Positions 41,273-50,489 of a stretch of DNA of 64,000 nt are shown one piece after another. The notes beneath the pieces are model-generated. The model did not search any database. It had not been told where the DNA came from and was given only the letters and a program-made list of their open reading frames with translations. A program made the translations under genes and the position numbers. Location of the stretch: contig JAZLGR010000018.1 of the NCBI GenBank assembly GCA_045616445.1, forward strand, positions 1 through 64,000. The letters are read 5' to 3'. The stretch's first letter is position 1, and the number at the start of each line of letters is the position of its first letter. The stretch comes from Fimousia sp045616445. GTDB lineage: Bacteria > Bacillota > Clostridia > Lachnospirales > Lachnospiraceae.

Positions 41273-42223
41273 ATGAATATTGGATACACAGTAATACTTA
41301 ATCTCGTGATATTGGTCATTGGGTTTGTGCTGCTCATCAAGGGGGCAGATGCATTTGTCGATGCCAGCTCAAAAGTTGCAACCAAGTTCAACGTGCCTCA
41401 GATCGTAATCGGGCTCACCATCGTAGCCTTCGGAACCAGCGCGCCGGAAGCGGCAGTCAGCATCACGTCAGCCCTTCGTGGAAGCTCCGGCATCAGCATC
41501 GGTAATGTATTAGGCAGCAATATCATGAACGTGCTCTTGATTCTCGGTATCACAGCGGCCCTTGCCCATATGCATATTCAGAAGACAACCGTGGCATATG
41601 AGATGCCATTTTTAATCGTCATTTCCGCGGCATTATTCTTCCTCGGAAAGAGTGGCGATGTGTTAACCCGCATGGATGGCGGCATTCTGTGGCTGTTTTT
41701 CATCGGATTTTTCGTATATTTGATTATGCTTTCCAAGTCCAAGGAAGCAGAAAAGGCCATGGAACTGACCGAGAAGGATACTATGCCAAGACTGTTCTTT
41801 TTCATCGTCCTTGGTATCGCCTGCATTGTGGGCGGCAGTAACATGGCGGTCAATGGTGCCACCGGCATCGCAGAGGTTCTTGGTGTCAGCGACCGTATCA
41901 TCGGCCTTACCATTGTGGCATTTGGAACCTCCCTTCCAGAACTGGTGACTTCCGTCATGGCAGCGAGAAAGGATCAGGTTGACCTTGCAGTGGGGAATAT
42001 CATCGGCAGTAATATCTTCAATATTTTATTCGTACTTGGAACCACAGCGCTGATCAAACCAATCCCATTTGCAACAGAATTCTACTTTGATGCCATCGTG
42101 TGCATCTTCGTGGCAGTGCTCTTATTCCTCTTATCCGTGCGCAAGAGAGAGCTTGGCCGTCCGGCAGGACTTGTGATGCTTGCCTGCTACGTGGCATATT
42201 TTGTACGACTCATCCTTGTGTAA
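41273..42223 (+). CDS. CaCA-family calcium/sodium antiporter (YrbG-like)
   Basis: This is 316 residues in two inverted halves, each with the alpha-repeat VIGLTIVAFGTSxPE (IVIGLTIVAFGTSAPEAAVS and IIGLTIVAFGTSLPELVTS) followed by GNVLGSNI or GNIIGSNI. The protein exports a divalent cation in exchange for Na+ or H+. AAGGAGG lies before the ATG and it is within the riboswitch operon, so manganese or calcium export is likely. Confidence 0.92.
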   Translation: MNIGYTVILNLVILVIGFVLLIKGADAFVDASSKVATKFNVPQIVIGLTIVAFGTSAPEAAVSITSALRGSSGISIGNVLGSNIMNVLLILGITAALAHMHIQKTTVAYEMPFLIVISAALFFLGKSGDVLTRMDGGILWLFFIGFFVYLIMLSKSKEAEKAMELTEKDTMPRLFFFIVLGIACIVGGSNMAVNGATGIAEVLGVSDRIIGLTIVAFGTSLPELVTSVMAARKDQVDLAVGNIIGSNIFNILFVLGTTALIKPIPFATEFYFDAIVCIFVAVLLFLLSVRKRELGRPAGLVMLACYVAYFVRLILV

Positions 42224-42247
42224 ATGTACCTGCAAAAGGAGCAAACA

Positions 42248-43570
42248 ATGAATTTGACTTACCATGAAGCAATCGATTTTTTAAATGACATAAAAAAATA
42301 TGGAAGCGTGCCAGGGCTTGACAGCATCCGCCGTTTGCTTGCAGAGCTTGGCAATCCTCAGGAGAAGCTTCGCGTGATTCACATCGCGGGAACCAATGGC
42401 AAGGGAAGTATTCTTGCCATGTTAGAAAGTGTCTTATCTACCAGTGGATACAAGACGGGAAGATACCATTCGCCACAGCTCTTTGATGTGAAGGAAGCAT
42501 TCCAGGTCAATACCAAGTGGATCACCGAGGAAGAACTGACCGCCCAGGTGGAACTGGTAAAGGAAGCTGGAGAACGAATCGTGGCAGCAGGATATCCTCA
42601 TCCAACCAGCTTTGAAGTGGAAACTGCCATCGCATTCTCCTACTTTGTAAGATCCAAGGTTGATGTGGTACTTCTTGAAACCGGCATGGGTGGACGATTA
42701 GATGCAACCAATGTGATCGAAAAGCCATTGGTTGAGATTATGGCTTCCATCAGCATGGATCACATGCAGTTTCTGGGTGATACCATCGAGAAAATCGCAG
42801 CTGAGAAGGCTGGCATTATTAAGGAAGGCACTGATGTGGTGCTCTATCCATCAGACCGCGTCGTATATGATGTGGTAAAAGGGGAAGCAGATGAAAAGCA
42901 TGCCCGACTTACCATGGCAGATGCAGGTGCTGTACATATATTAAAACAGGATTTATCTGGTCAGAGCTTTTCCTATCGAACAGCAGACGGCCATTATTAT
43001 AGTAAGATTACCATCCCCCTTCTTGGAGAACATCAGATTTACAATGCCATTACGGTCATTGAGGTGTTAGAGCATCTGAAGAAGTTCTTCTGTATGGGCG
43101 TCTTCGAAATTGAGGAAGGCCTTAGAAGAACTTGCTGGCCGGGCAGATTAGAGGTCATCGGGCAGAAGCCTGTGATGATCAGGGATGGCGCCCATAATGA
43201 AGATGCTGCTATCAGACTGGCAGATTTTATTGGAAAGAATTTTACAAATAAAAGGATTTTCTATATAATGGGTGTATTAAAAGACAAGGAATACGACAAA
43301 ATCCTTCAAATCATGTCTCCATACTGCGATGATTTCTATGCAGTGGAGTCTGACAGCCCAAGAGCACTGAAGAAAGAGCTTTTGGTGGAGGCAGCCGCAC
43401 CTTATTATAAGAACGTGCAGGCAGTGGGAACGGTGGAAGAAACCATCGCGAAGGTCCTTGCCGAGGCAGGAGAAGAGGATGTGATCTTAATCTTCGGCTC
43501 TCTGTCATTTATGAAAGATATAGAGGAAGCAAAAAAACATGGAACGATACCAGAAGGTAGCGAAGCATAA
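42248..43570 (+). CDS. folC: Folylpolyglutamate synthase / dihydrofolate synthase (first copy)
   Basis: This is about 440 residues from the ATG at 42248, with AAAGGAG upstream. The ATP-binding P-loop is AGTNGKGS. Other conserved parts are ETGMGGRLDATNV and the C-terminal IRDGAHNEDA. It adds glutamate to dihydropteroate or folates. It overlaps the next gene by about 30 bases and opens a folate operon. A second FolC is encoded at 59117-60400. Confidence 0.92.
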   Translation: MNLTYHEAIDFLNDIKKYGSVPGLDSIRRLLAELGNPQEKLRVIHIAGTNGKGSILAMLESVLSTSGYKTGRYHSPQLFDVKEAFQVNTKWITEEELTAQVELVKEAGERIVAAGYPHPTSFEVETAIAFSYFVRSKVDVVLLETGMGGRLDATNVIEKPLVEIMASISMDHMQFLGDTIEKIAAEKAGIIKEGTDVVLYPSDRVVYDVVKGEADEKHARLTMADAGAVHILKQDLSGQSFSYRTADGHYYSKITIPLLGEHQIYNAITVIEVLEHLKKFFCMGVFEIEEGLRRTCWPGRLEVIGQKPVMIRDGAHNEDAAIRLADFIGKNFTNKRIFYIMGVLKDKEYDKILQIMSPYCDDFYAVESDSPRALKKELLVEAAAPYYKNVQAVGTVEETIAKVLAEAGEEDVILIFGSLSFMKDIEEAKKHGTIPEGSEA

Positions 43571-44018
43571 AAAATTACATATGTTTATGGACCGCATCAG
43601 GGAATGTGAACAGGGTCGCCAGTTTTGTGGCCACGATTGGGAGCATTTGCTGGCGGTTGCAAGAATTGCCTACATCATTGCGCTGGAAAATCACATGGAT
43701 CTTAGCAAGGATCTGATCTATGGCGCAGCGCTGCTTCACGATATTGGGAAGGAAGCCCAGTATAAGCGCGGGGTGCCCCATGAAATCGAGGGGGCATTGC
43801 TAGCCCAGGGGATTTTAGAGGACTGTGGCTATGATGAGGCAGAAATTCACGAAATCAGTCAGGCGATATTGGGACATCGCCGTTATAAAGAGGATAATAA
43901 TGACTTTCAGAAGCTCTTATACCGTGCTGATAAGCTGTCCAGACCGTGCAGAAGCTGTCCGGTGGCGGATGAGTGCAACTGGCCGGAAGAGCAGAAGAAT
44001 ACAGGAGTTTATCTATGA
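43539..44018 (+). CDS. HD-domain phosphohydrolase in the folate operon
   Basis: This is 159 residues. HD motifs are H at DWEHLLAVARIA, HD in LLHDIGKEA, and a conserved Asp in YRADKLSR. The C-terminus carries CRSCPVADEC, a possible metal site. Overlaps on both sides, with folC (32 bases) and folP (ATGA), place it firmly in folate synthesis. No folE or folQ-type gene is nearby. A plausible role is dephosphorylation of dihydroneopterin triphosphate (inference). Confidence 0.82.
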   Translation: MERYQKVAKHKKLHMFMDRIRECEQGRQFCGHDWEHLLAVARIAYIIALENHMDLSKDLIYGAALLHDIGKEAQYKRGVPHEIEGALLAQGILEDCGYDEAEIHEISQAILGHRRYKEDNNDFQKLLYRADKLSRPCRSCPVADECNWPEEQKNTGVYL

Positions 44019-44830
44019 TTATAGGAAATAAAACATTCGATACAGCAAACCATGGATATATCATGGGGATTCTCAATGTGACCCCGGATTCCTTCTCCGA
44101 CGGGGGAAGCTATATGGACTTATCCACTGCACTTTTCCAGACTGAGAAGATGATTCGTGAGGGTGCAGCCATCATTGATGTTGGCGGGGAATCCACAAGA
44201 CCGAACCACACCAAGATTTCCGATGAGGAGGAGATGGAACGTGTGGTACCAGTAATTGAAGCAATTAAAAGTCGTTTTGATACAGTCATCTCCTTAGATA
44301 CCTACAAATCCAGAGTGGCAGAGGCTGGGATTGCAGCCGGAGCGGACCTGATCAATGATATCTGGGGGCTTAAGTGGGATGGCAAAGGTGAGATGGCAGA
44401 TGTAATCGCTAAGCACGGCGTGGCAGCCTGCCTGATGCACAACCGTTTTAATGAAGATTATCACAATTTTATGGAAGATGTGATGGCAGACCTTCAGGAA
44501 ACCATGGATATCGCTGCAAAAGCGGGTATCCCAGGAGATAAGATTATGCTTGATCCGGGGGTGGGATTCGCCAAAAGTCTAGAGCAGAACCGCCTCATCA
44601 TGAAGGAGCTTCACAGACTGACCGAATTTGATGTGGATGTCCTTTTAGGCACATCAAGAAAGCGTCTGATCGGGGAGACATTGAATCTTCCTGTGGATCA
44701 GAGAGAAGAAGGAACCATGGCAACCACAGTGATGGGATATATGGCAGGATGCAGATTCTTCCGTGTACACAATGTGGAAGCCAATTACCGTGCTATGAAA
44801 ATGACAGAAGCGATTTTAAATCAGGAGTAA
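44015..44830 (+). CDS. folP: Dihydropteroate synthase
   Basis: This is about 271 residues; the ATG at 44015 overlaps the HD gene stop. GILNVTPDSFSDGG (pterin loop), GGESTRP and DPGVGFAKSLEQN are the canonical DHPS motifs, with GTSRKRLIG near the end. It condenses 6-hydroxymethyl-dihydropterin pyrophosphate with p-aminobenzoate. The length is normal and the catalytic loops are intact. Confidence 0.95.
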   Translation: MIIGNKTFDTANHGYIMGILNVTPDSFSDGGSYMDLSTALFQTEKMIREGAAIIDVGGESTRPNHTKISDEEEMERVVPVIEAIKSRFDTVISLDTYKSRVAEAGIAAGADLINDIWGLKWDGKGEMADVIAKHGVAACLMHNRFNEDYHNFMEDVMADLQETMDIAAKAGIPGDKIMLDPGVGFAKSLEQNRLIMKELHRLTEFDVDVLLGTSRKRLIGETLNLPVDQREEGTMATTVMGYMAGCRFFRVHNVEANYRAMKMTEAILNQE

Positions 44831-44833
44831 TCG

Positions 44834-45664
44834 ATGGCAGATTATATCAGAATCCGTGATTTGGTGGTATTCGCCAATCATGGAGTATTAAAAGAAGAAA
44901 ATGTACTTGGGCAGAAGTTTCTCTTCTCCATCGAGATGGAGACAGATATGATGCAGGCCTGCTTAACCGATGATCTTACCGAATCTGTAAACTATGCAGA
45001 GGTAAGCGCTTTGGTGACAAAATATGCGCAGAGCCATACATTTGCCTTGCTAGAGCATCTGGCAGAGCGTGTTGCCAGACTTCTCTTAATGGAATTTCCA
45101 CTGATTTTATGTGTGAAGGTGGAGATTAAAAAGCCATGGGCGCCAGTGGGACTGCCCCTTGATACTGTGTCCGTGGAAATCACAAGAAAACGCCATAAAG
45201 TATATCTAAGCATCGGCTCCAATATGGGAGATAAGAAAGCATACCTTGATCAGGCAGTGGAAAGCCTGAATAACCATCCATGGATCAGAGTGACGAATGT
45301 GTCCGATTATCTGGTCACTGCACCTTATGGCGGGGTGGAACAGGATGATTTCTTAAATGGATGTCTGGAATTAGAAACTGTGATGCAGCCACAGGAATTA
45401 TTAGATACCCTTCATGTCATCGAACAGGATTTGGGCCGTGTTCGAAAGATCCACTGGGGACCAAGAACCGTAGATTTGGACATCTTATTCTACGATGATC
45501 TGGTCATGAATACCCAGAATCTGATCATTCCACACAAGGAGATTCCTTTGCGTGATTTTGTGCTGACACCCCTTAGCCAGATTGCACCGGACTTTGTGCA
45601 CCCGGTACTTCATAAAACCGTTGCACAGATGAGAGAGGAATTAATCAGACAGGAGCAATCATAA
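44834..45664 (+). CDS. folK: FolB-FolK fusion: dihydroneopterin aldolase and HPPK
   Basis: This is 276 residues. The first part, to about 115, is dihydroneopterin aldolase (IRIRDLVVFANHGVLKEENVLG, LAERVARLLL). The second, from about 118, is 6-hydroxymethyl-dihydropterin pyrophosphokinase (YLSIGSNMGDKKAYLDQAVE, GPRTVDLDILFYDD). Bifunctional FolB-FolK proteins are common in clostridia. It starts 4 bp after folP. Confidence 0.94.
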   Translation: MADYIRIRDLVVFANHGVLKEENVLGQKFLFSIEMETDMMQACLTDDLTESVNYAEVSALVTKYAQSHTFALLEHLAERVARLLLMEFPLILCVKVEIKKPWAPVGLPLDTVSVEITRKRHKVYLSIGSNMGDKKAYLDQAVESLNNHPWIRVTNVSDYLVTAPYGGVEQDDFLNGCLELETVMQPQELLDTLHVIEQDLGRVRKIHWGPRTVDLDILFYDDLVMNTQNLIIPHKEIPLRDFVLTPLSQIAPDFVHPVLHKTVAQMREELIRQEQS

Positions 45665-45666
45665 TC

Positions 45667-46797
45667 ATGAGAGAGTTAAAGGAAATCCGTAAGGATATCG
45701 ATATTGTAGATGAACAGATTATCGAGCTGTTCAAACAGAGAATGAATTATCAGGGTGAAGTAGCCTACTTAAAGAAGGATACAGACAAACCGATTTTAGA
45801 CCGCGCAAGGGAGAAAGCCAAGATCGCCCGTGCCCTTGCTATTTTAGATGAACCAAAGTATGAGCGTCCTCTTCAGGAACTGTTCCATCAGCTCATGTCT
45901 CTGGGAAGACGTTACCAGTACAGTATTATCAAACCGGTAGACACCTACATTGACGATCTGTTCACTATGGTGAAGCATCTGCCGATCAGTGAGGATACTA
46001 GGGTTGTCTATCAGGGGATTCCGGGTGCTTATCAGGAAGAAGCCATGAACAAGTTTTTCGGCGAGGAGATCGGCTCCTTCTCTGTACCAAGATTTGAAGA
46101 TGTGCTCATTGCGTTAGATAAAGATGAAGCAGATTATGGTATCTTACCAATCGAGAATAGTTCCAATGGAACAGTCAGTGGCATCTATGACCTTCTCTTA
46201 AAACACGATGTATGTGTAGTTGGAGAAGAAACCGTTCACATCAAGCATATGCTTGCCGGTATTCCGGAAACAGATTTTGACAATGTGACCACTGTGTATT
46301 CTCATCCACAGGCACTGGCACAGTGTAAGCCATTCCTTGATTTTTATGACTGGCGACTGTCCAATGCAGCCAATACAGCCATTGCGGCAAAACAGATTGC
46401 AGAGGAGAAAAATCCAAGACATCTGTGTATCTGTTCCGAACATGCAGCCCGTCTCTACGGACTGAAGATTTTTGCAAAGGAAATCAATCATGAATCCAAT
46501 AATGTGACCCGTTTTGTCATCTTCTCCAAGAAGAAGATCTACAAGAGAGATGCCAATAAGATCTGCATCAGCTTCTCACTGCCCCATGAAATCGGAAGCC
46601 TGCACTCCATTCTGGGTCACTTTATGTTCAACGGGGTGAATATGTCCAACATTGAATCTCGTCCACTTCCAGGACGTCAGTGGGAATATGGCTTTTATCT
46701 GGATGTTCAGGGGAATCTCAAAGACCCTGAAGTAGAGAATGCCCTCTCCGGCGTGCGTGAAGAGGTACATGATTTTAAAATATTAGGGAATTTTTAA
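45667..46797 (+). CDS. pheA: Chorismate mutase / prephenate dehydratase
   Basis: This is 376 residues. The AroQ chorismate mutase is at 1-90 (RELKEIRKDIDIVDEQIIELF). Prephenate dehydratase follows at about 110-285 (YQGIPGAYQEEAM, PIENSSNGTVSG, and NVTRFVIF near the end). An ACT domain with the Phe-binding ESRP motif is at about 300-376 (NIESRPLPG). It makes phenylpyruvate from chorismate. It lies 3 bp after folK and closes the operon; folate and Phe both derive from chorismate, a rational grouping. Confidence 0.95.
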   Translation: MRELKEIRKDIDIVDEQIIELFKQRMNYQGEVAYLKKDTDKPILDRAREKAKIARALAILDEPKYERPLQELFHQLMSLGRRYQYSIIKPVDTYIDDLFTMVKHLPISEDTRVVYQGIPGAYQEEAMNKFFGEEIGSFSVPRFEDVLIALDKDEADYGILPIENSSNGTVSGIYDLLLKHDVCVVGEETVHIKHMLAGIPETDFDNVTTVYSHPQALAQCKPFLDFYDWRLSNAANTAIAAKQIAEEKNPRHLCICSEHAARLYGLKIFAKEINHESNNVTRFVIFSKKKIYKRDANKICISFSLPHEIGSLHSILGHFMFNGVNMSNIESRPLPGRQWEYGFYLDVQGNLKDPEVENALSGVREEVHDFKILGNF

Positions 46798-46803
46798 TCA
46801 TAG

Positions 46804-46855
46804 ATTAAAACCATATATTATAACCATATATTAAAACCATATATTATAACCATAT
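46804..46855 (+). repeat. Alternating 13-nt tandem repeat (4 units)
   Basis: ATTAAAACCATAT and ATTATAACCATAT alternate twice, at 46804-46816, 46817-46829, 46830-46842 and 46843-46855, so the period is also exactly 26. It fills the 75-bp gap between pheA and the DUF815 gene. Confidence 0.9.
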
Positions 46856-46875
46856 AATGAAATGAGGAAATAGGA

Positions 46876-48162
46876 ATGAATGCGTATGAATTAATTATTT
46901 ACCGTGGACTTCGCGGCGACGAAACATTTGCTAAGCTGTCTAAGGTAATCGACCATTTTCAGGAAATGGACGTCACAGAGGTTGGCACTCTGGTATTTGA
47001 CGGAATCGCCGGGCTGGTAGAAGCAGCTCAGAAACGTGGGTTTAAGGGCAATTTATGGCATGTATATATTGCATATCTCTTAACCTCCGATGAAAACTCC
47101 TACAGCAAGTTCTGTGAAAAGAAGGGAACCATGGAAGGAAGCATCGGCCAGCTGTTAAAGCATGATATGGAAATCATCAAGCACTATATCGACTTTGACT
47201 GGAGCGTGGTGGAAAATTATATCGGCACCCCATTTACTGCACTGTTTGAGGATTTTGAACCTGCTCAGGCAAGAGGTATCATCTTCCACGAGTTATTAAG
47301 AAACCGTCTCAACCAGATGGCAGTGACCATGACAGGCGCAACCGTGGATACCATCAGCCAGGAAATCACAGATTTCTATGGCGATTACGGTGTGGGCAAA
47401 TTCGGGCTTCACAAGGCATTCCGCGTGGTCAATGACGGCAGCGGTGCACAGATCGTACCGATCATCAACAGCTCAAGCGTTCAGCTTGAAGACCTGGTTG
47501 GATATGAGATGCAGAAGCAGCAGCTCATCGACAACACAGAAAGCTTCGTGGCAGGCAAAAAAGCCAACAACTGTCTCCTCTATGGGGAAAGTGGTACCGG
47601 CAAATCCACAAGTATCAAGGCAATCTTAAACCGTTACTACAAGGATGGTCTTCGTATCATCGAGATCTACAAGCACCAGTTTAAGGATCTCAACAGCGTA
47701 ATCGCCCAGATCAAGGACCGTAACTACAAGTTCATCATCTACATGGACGACTTATCCTTCGAAGAAACGGAATTAGAATACAAATATCTGAAGGCAGTTA
47801 TTGAAGGCGGCTTAGAAATCAAACCAGACAATGTCTTAATCTATGCAACCTCCAACCGCCGTCACCTGGTTCGTGAAACATGGAAGGATCAGCGTGTTAT
47901 GGGCGAAGATCTTCATAACAACGACTCTAAACAGGAAAAATTATCACTTTTTGCCCGTTTTGGTGTTACTATCTACTACAGCTCTCCTGCAAAGAAGGAA
48001 TTCTTGAATATCGTTCACACATTAGCAGAGAGAGAAGGCTTAGATCTTCCAATCGAACAGATTGATCAGGCTGCAATCCGCTGGGAATTAACCCATGGCG
48101 GTTTCTCCGGACGAGCTGCTGAACAGGTAATCACACATTTGAAGGGCACTATGACGGAATAG
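46876..48162 (+). CDS. DUF815 AAA-type ATPase
   Basis: This is 428 residues. The N-terminal half (to about 205) has no named domain. The DUF815 AAA core carries Walker A GESGTGKS at 237-244, Walker B FIIYMDD at 286-292, and the sensor-like YATSNRRHLV. DUF815 ATPases are widely conserved, often near cell-envelope or folate genes, but have no established biochemical function. GAGGAAATAGG gives an RBS. LepB starts 4 bp after the stop. Confidence 0.88.
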   Translation: MNAYELIIYRGLRGDETFAKLSKVIDHFQEMDVTEVGTLVFDGIAGLVEAAQKRGFKGNLWHVYIAYLLTSDENSYSKFCEKKGTMEGSIGQLLKHDMEIIKHYIDFDWSVVENYIGTPFTALFEDFEPAQARGIIFHELLRNRLNQMAVTMTGATVDTISQEITDFYGDYGVGKFGLHKAFRVVNDGSGAQIVPIINSSSVQLEDLVGYEMQKQQLIDNTESFVAGKKANNCLLYGESGTGKSTSIKAILNRYYKDGLRIIEIYKHQFKDLNSVIAQIKDRNYKFIIYMDDLSFEETELEYKYLKAVIEGGLEIKPDNVLIYATSNRRHLVRETWKDQRVMGEDLHNNDSKQEKLSLFARFGVTIYYSSPAKKEFLNIVHTLAEREGLDLPIEQIDQAAIRWELTHGGFSGRAAEQVITHLKGTMTE

Positions 48163-48166
48163 GATT

Positions 48167-49120
48167 ATGAAGAAAGAAGAAACAAAGAATACAACAAAAC
48201 AGGAAATCTTAAGCTGGGTCAAATGTATCATTGCAGCATGCGTCCTTGCATTTTTCATCAGTCATTTCCTCATCGTTAATTCCCGTATCCCAAGCGGATC
48301 CATGGAGAATACGATCATGACAGGAGATAAGCTGATCGCCCTTCGAACCTCCTACTGGTTCGCGTCTCCAAAGCGGGGCGATATTGTTGTCTTCAAGTAT
48401 CCCGACGATCCGGATGAGCTTTTTATCAAGCGTGTCATCGGTGAACCGGGCGACAAAGTGGAAGTGGTGAACGGCAAAGTCTACATCAATGACAGCGAAA
48501 AACCGCTGGAGGAACCATACTTATGCGAAAAGATGGAAGGCAGCTACGGCCCATACTTCGTGCCGGATGGATGTTACTTTATGATGGGAGACAACCGAAA
48601 CTGCTCTTTAGATTCCAGATTCTGGACAGACAAATATGTGAAGGAATCTGCGATCTTAGGAAAAGCAAAGCTTCGCTACTCCCCACATATCGACAAGATC
48701 GAAAGTGCGGTTTACAAGACCAAAATCCCGAAAGCAGGAGAGTATGAGCAGGAAGAAACCACAGAATCCGTAACAGAATTCTCCGGCAAGAAGGAACTTC
48801 TCAAAGGCGCAGATCTGGCCAACGGCATCAATTTTGTAGGTTCTGCATCCACCGTATCTCTTGCCATTGGCGATGATTTTAATAACAGCTTAGAATATGT
48901 GATCACCCTCTATGACGCAGACACAGAGGAGATGTTAGGTGAGATTCCACTCGAGAGCGTCCTTCGCGAGGATGGCTATCTGGCTACGTTCAGAGGACTG
49001 ACAAAAGGCAATAATTATTATATTGAGATGTATCCGAATGGCAGCGCCGACTCCGACGACGAATATTTCAAAGTGGAGCAGGACAATGCCAGCTGTGATA
49101 TCACATTGATGCAGGAATAA
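48167..49120 (+). CDS. lepB: Type I signal peptidase with C-terminal beta domain
   Basis: This is 317 residues. One membrane helix at about 18-38 precedes the Ser-Lys dyad: Ser45 in PSGSM and Lys88 in FIKRVIGEPGD. Then comes the box MMGDNRNCSLDSR. Firmicute SipS-type enzymes end around here (170-190 residues). This protein adds about 130 residues (from 185), including an acidic Thr/Glu linker and a fibronectin-like beta region (LEYVITLYDADTEEMLGEI). It removes signal peptides outside the membrane. The added domain is unusual. It is coupled with the DUF815 gene. Confidence 0.92.
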   Translation: MKKEETKNTTKQEILSWVKCIIAACVLAFFISHFLIVNSRIPSGSMENTIMTGDKLIALRTSYWFASPKRGDIVVFKYPDDPDELFIKRVIGEPGDKVEVVNGKVYINDSEKPLEEPYLCEKMEGSYGPYFVPDGCYFMMGDNRNCSLDSRFWTDKYVKESAILGKAKLRYSPHIDKIESAVYKTKIPKAGEYEQEETTESVTEFSGKKELLKGADLANGINFVGSASTVSLAIGDDFNNSLEYVITLYDADTEEMLGEIPLESVLREDGYLATFRGLTKGNNYYIEMYPNGSADSDDEYFKVEQDNASCDITLMQE

Positions 49121-49150
49121 ATCTGCAGGAATGATTTTCAGGCATAAAAA

Positions 49151-49182
49151 GACCCCGACAGTTTTTGTCGGGGTTTTCTTAA
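49151..49182 (+). terminator. Rho-independent terminator
   Basis: CCCCGACAG/CTGTCGGGG-like stem with TTTTT loop, then TTTTCTT. It ends the DUF815-lepB operon. Confidence 0.85.
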
Positions 49183-49201
49183 TTTCACACTAAAATTTAC
49201 A

Positions 49202-49243
49202 CGAATCAATCTATCGTGAATCAATCTATCGTGAATCAATCTA
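49202..49243. repeat. 15-nt tandem repeat at the 3' end of the aminotransferase gene
   Basis: CGTGAATCAATCTAT is present as two full units (49215-49229, 49230-49243 with a changed end) and a shortened first unit (49202-49214). The last unit contains the stop codon of the minus-strand aminotransferase, so the stop region was duplicated, as at 20315-20386. Confidence 0.8.
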
Positions 49244-50338
49244 CGCTAACATCTCTTCGAACACATCCATCAGTGCTGCGTTCTTCTCATGCTCCATAAA
49301 ACAGAAGCGGACGAAGGAGTCTCCAAGGCCTGCAAAATCGGAGCAGTCCCTGATCATAAAGCCCTTTTTGATGCAGGCTTCGAATAAATCATAGGAAGTG
49401 ACACCTTCCTTTAAGATCTTCACAAGGATGAAGTTTCCATAGGAATCGTATGCCTTTGCCTGTTTCATAGTATTCAGGCGGCCAAGACAGTATGCTCTTT
49501 CTTTGTAGGTGAATTCTTTGGAGCCATTGATATAGGCTTCGTCGGAGAACATAATCTCTCCGGCAACCCCTGCGAGGGAGTTGATGGTCCATGGATTTTT
49601 GATTTTGGCCATCTCTTCATAGAGGGAAGGATTGTTGCAGATGGCATAGCCAAGACGAAGTCCAGGGGATGCAAAGAACTTGGAGATACCACGAAGGATG
49701 ACCATATTCTCATACTTGTCAGTCAGTGGGATGGAAGTGAAGCCTTCCATATCTTCTGTAAATTCGATGTAGGTTTCATCCACTAATACGAAGATGCTTC
49801 TTTCGCGGCAGGCAGCCACGATGCGGTCCATATCCTCCCTTGGAATGATGGTGGAGGTTGGATTGTTGGGATTACAGATGACAAGTAAGTCATAATCTTC
49901 ACTTAATTCTCCAAGGAGTGCCTCGGTATCAAGACGAAATTCCTGTTCTTCCTTTAACATATGGTAGGTGCAGGTTCCGCCAGATAAGAGGATCTCACGC
50001 TCATATTCAGAATAGGTTGGGGAGATTAGCATGGCTTTTTTCGGATTTTGGATCTGGATAAAGAGGCCAATCAGCTCTGTGGAGCCATTGCCAACCATAA
50101 TTCGTTCAAAATCAGCGCCTGTGTAGCAGCTGATTGCTTTTCTTAAATCAGTATATTCACGGTCCGGATAGGAGGTGATGGCATCGATGTGGGAAGCTAA
50201 GTTGTCACGAAGCATAGGAGAGATGCCAAGGGGATTGACATTGGCCCCAAAGCTTGTGATGTCTTCTTTCTTAATGCCGAATATTTTCTCTACTTTTTCT
50301 AAATCACTGCCGTGAAAATGTTCTTTTGCAGTATTCAT
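49241..50338 (-). CDS. Class II PLP aminotransferase, HisC/CobD type
   Basis: This is 365 residues. It has CNPNNPTSTIIP (substrate/PLP region), LVDETYIEF, and the PLP lysine in GISKFFASPGLRLGY, then the C-terminal substrate-binding Arg region SFVRFCF. The start NTAKEHFHGSDLEKV and overall pattern are shared by histidinol-phosphate aminotransferase and threonine-phosphate decarboxylase. It is not in a his or cob cluster. The exact substrate is open. Confidence 0.85.
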   Translation of the reverse strand: MNTAKEHFHGSDLEKVEKIFGIKKEDITSFGANVNPLGISPMLRDNLASHIDAITSYPDREYTDLRKAISCYTGADFERIMVGNGSTELIGLFIQIQNPKKAMLISPTYSEYEREILLSGGTCTYHMLKEEQEFRLDTEALLGELSEDYDLLVICNPNNPTSTIIPREDMDRIVAACRERSIFVLVDETYIEFTEDMEGFTSIPLTDKYENMVILRGISKFFASPGLRLGYAICNNPSLYEEMAKIKNPWTINSLAGVAGEIMFSDEAYINGSKEFTYKERAYCLGRLNTMKQAKAYDSYGNFILVKILKEGVTSYDLFEACIKKGFMIRDCSDFAGLGDSFVRFCFMEHEKNAALMDVFEEMLA

Positions 50339-50489
50339 AATTTCATTCTTTCTTTTACATATGCACGGTTTTTTGTTATACTTAAAGTTATATTAGTCTG
50401 CCAAAATCTAAATTTGGCAAATCTTTTTCCTATTATAGACGTAAAATAAGGAAATGGCAACATATAAAGTTAATGGAGAACGATCAGCG

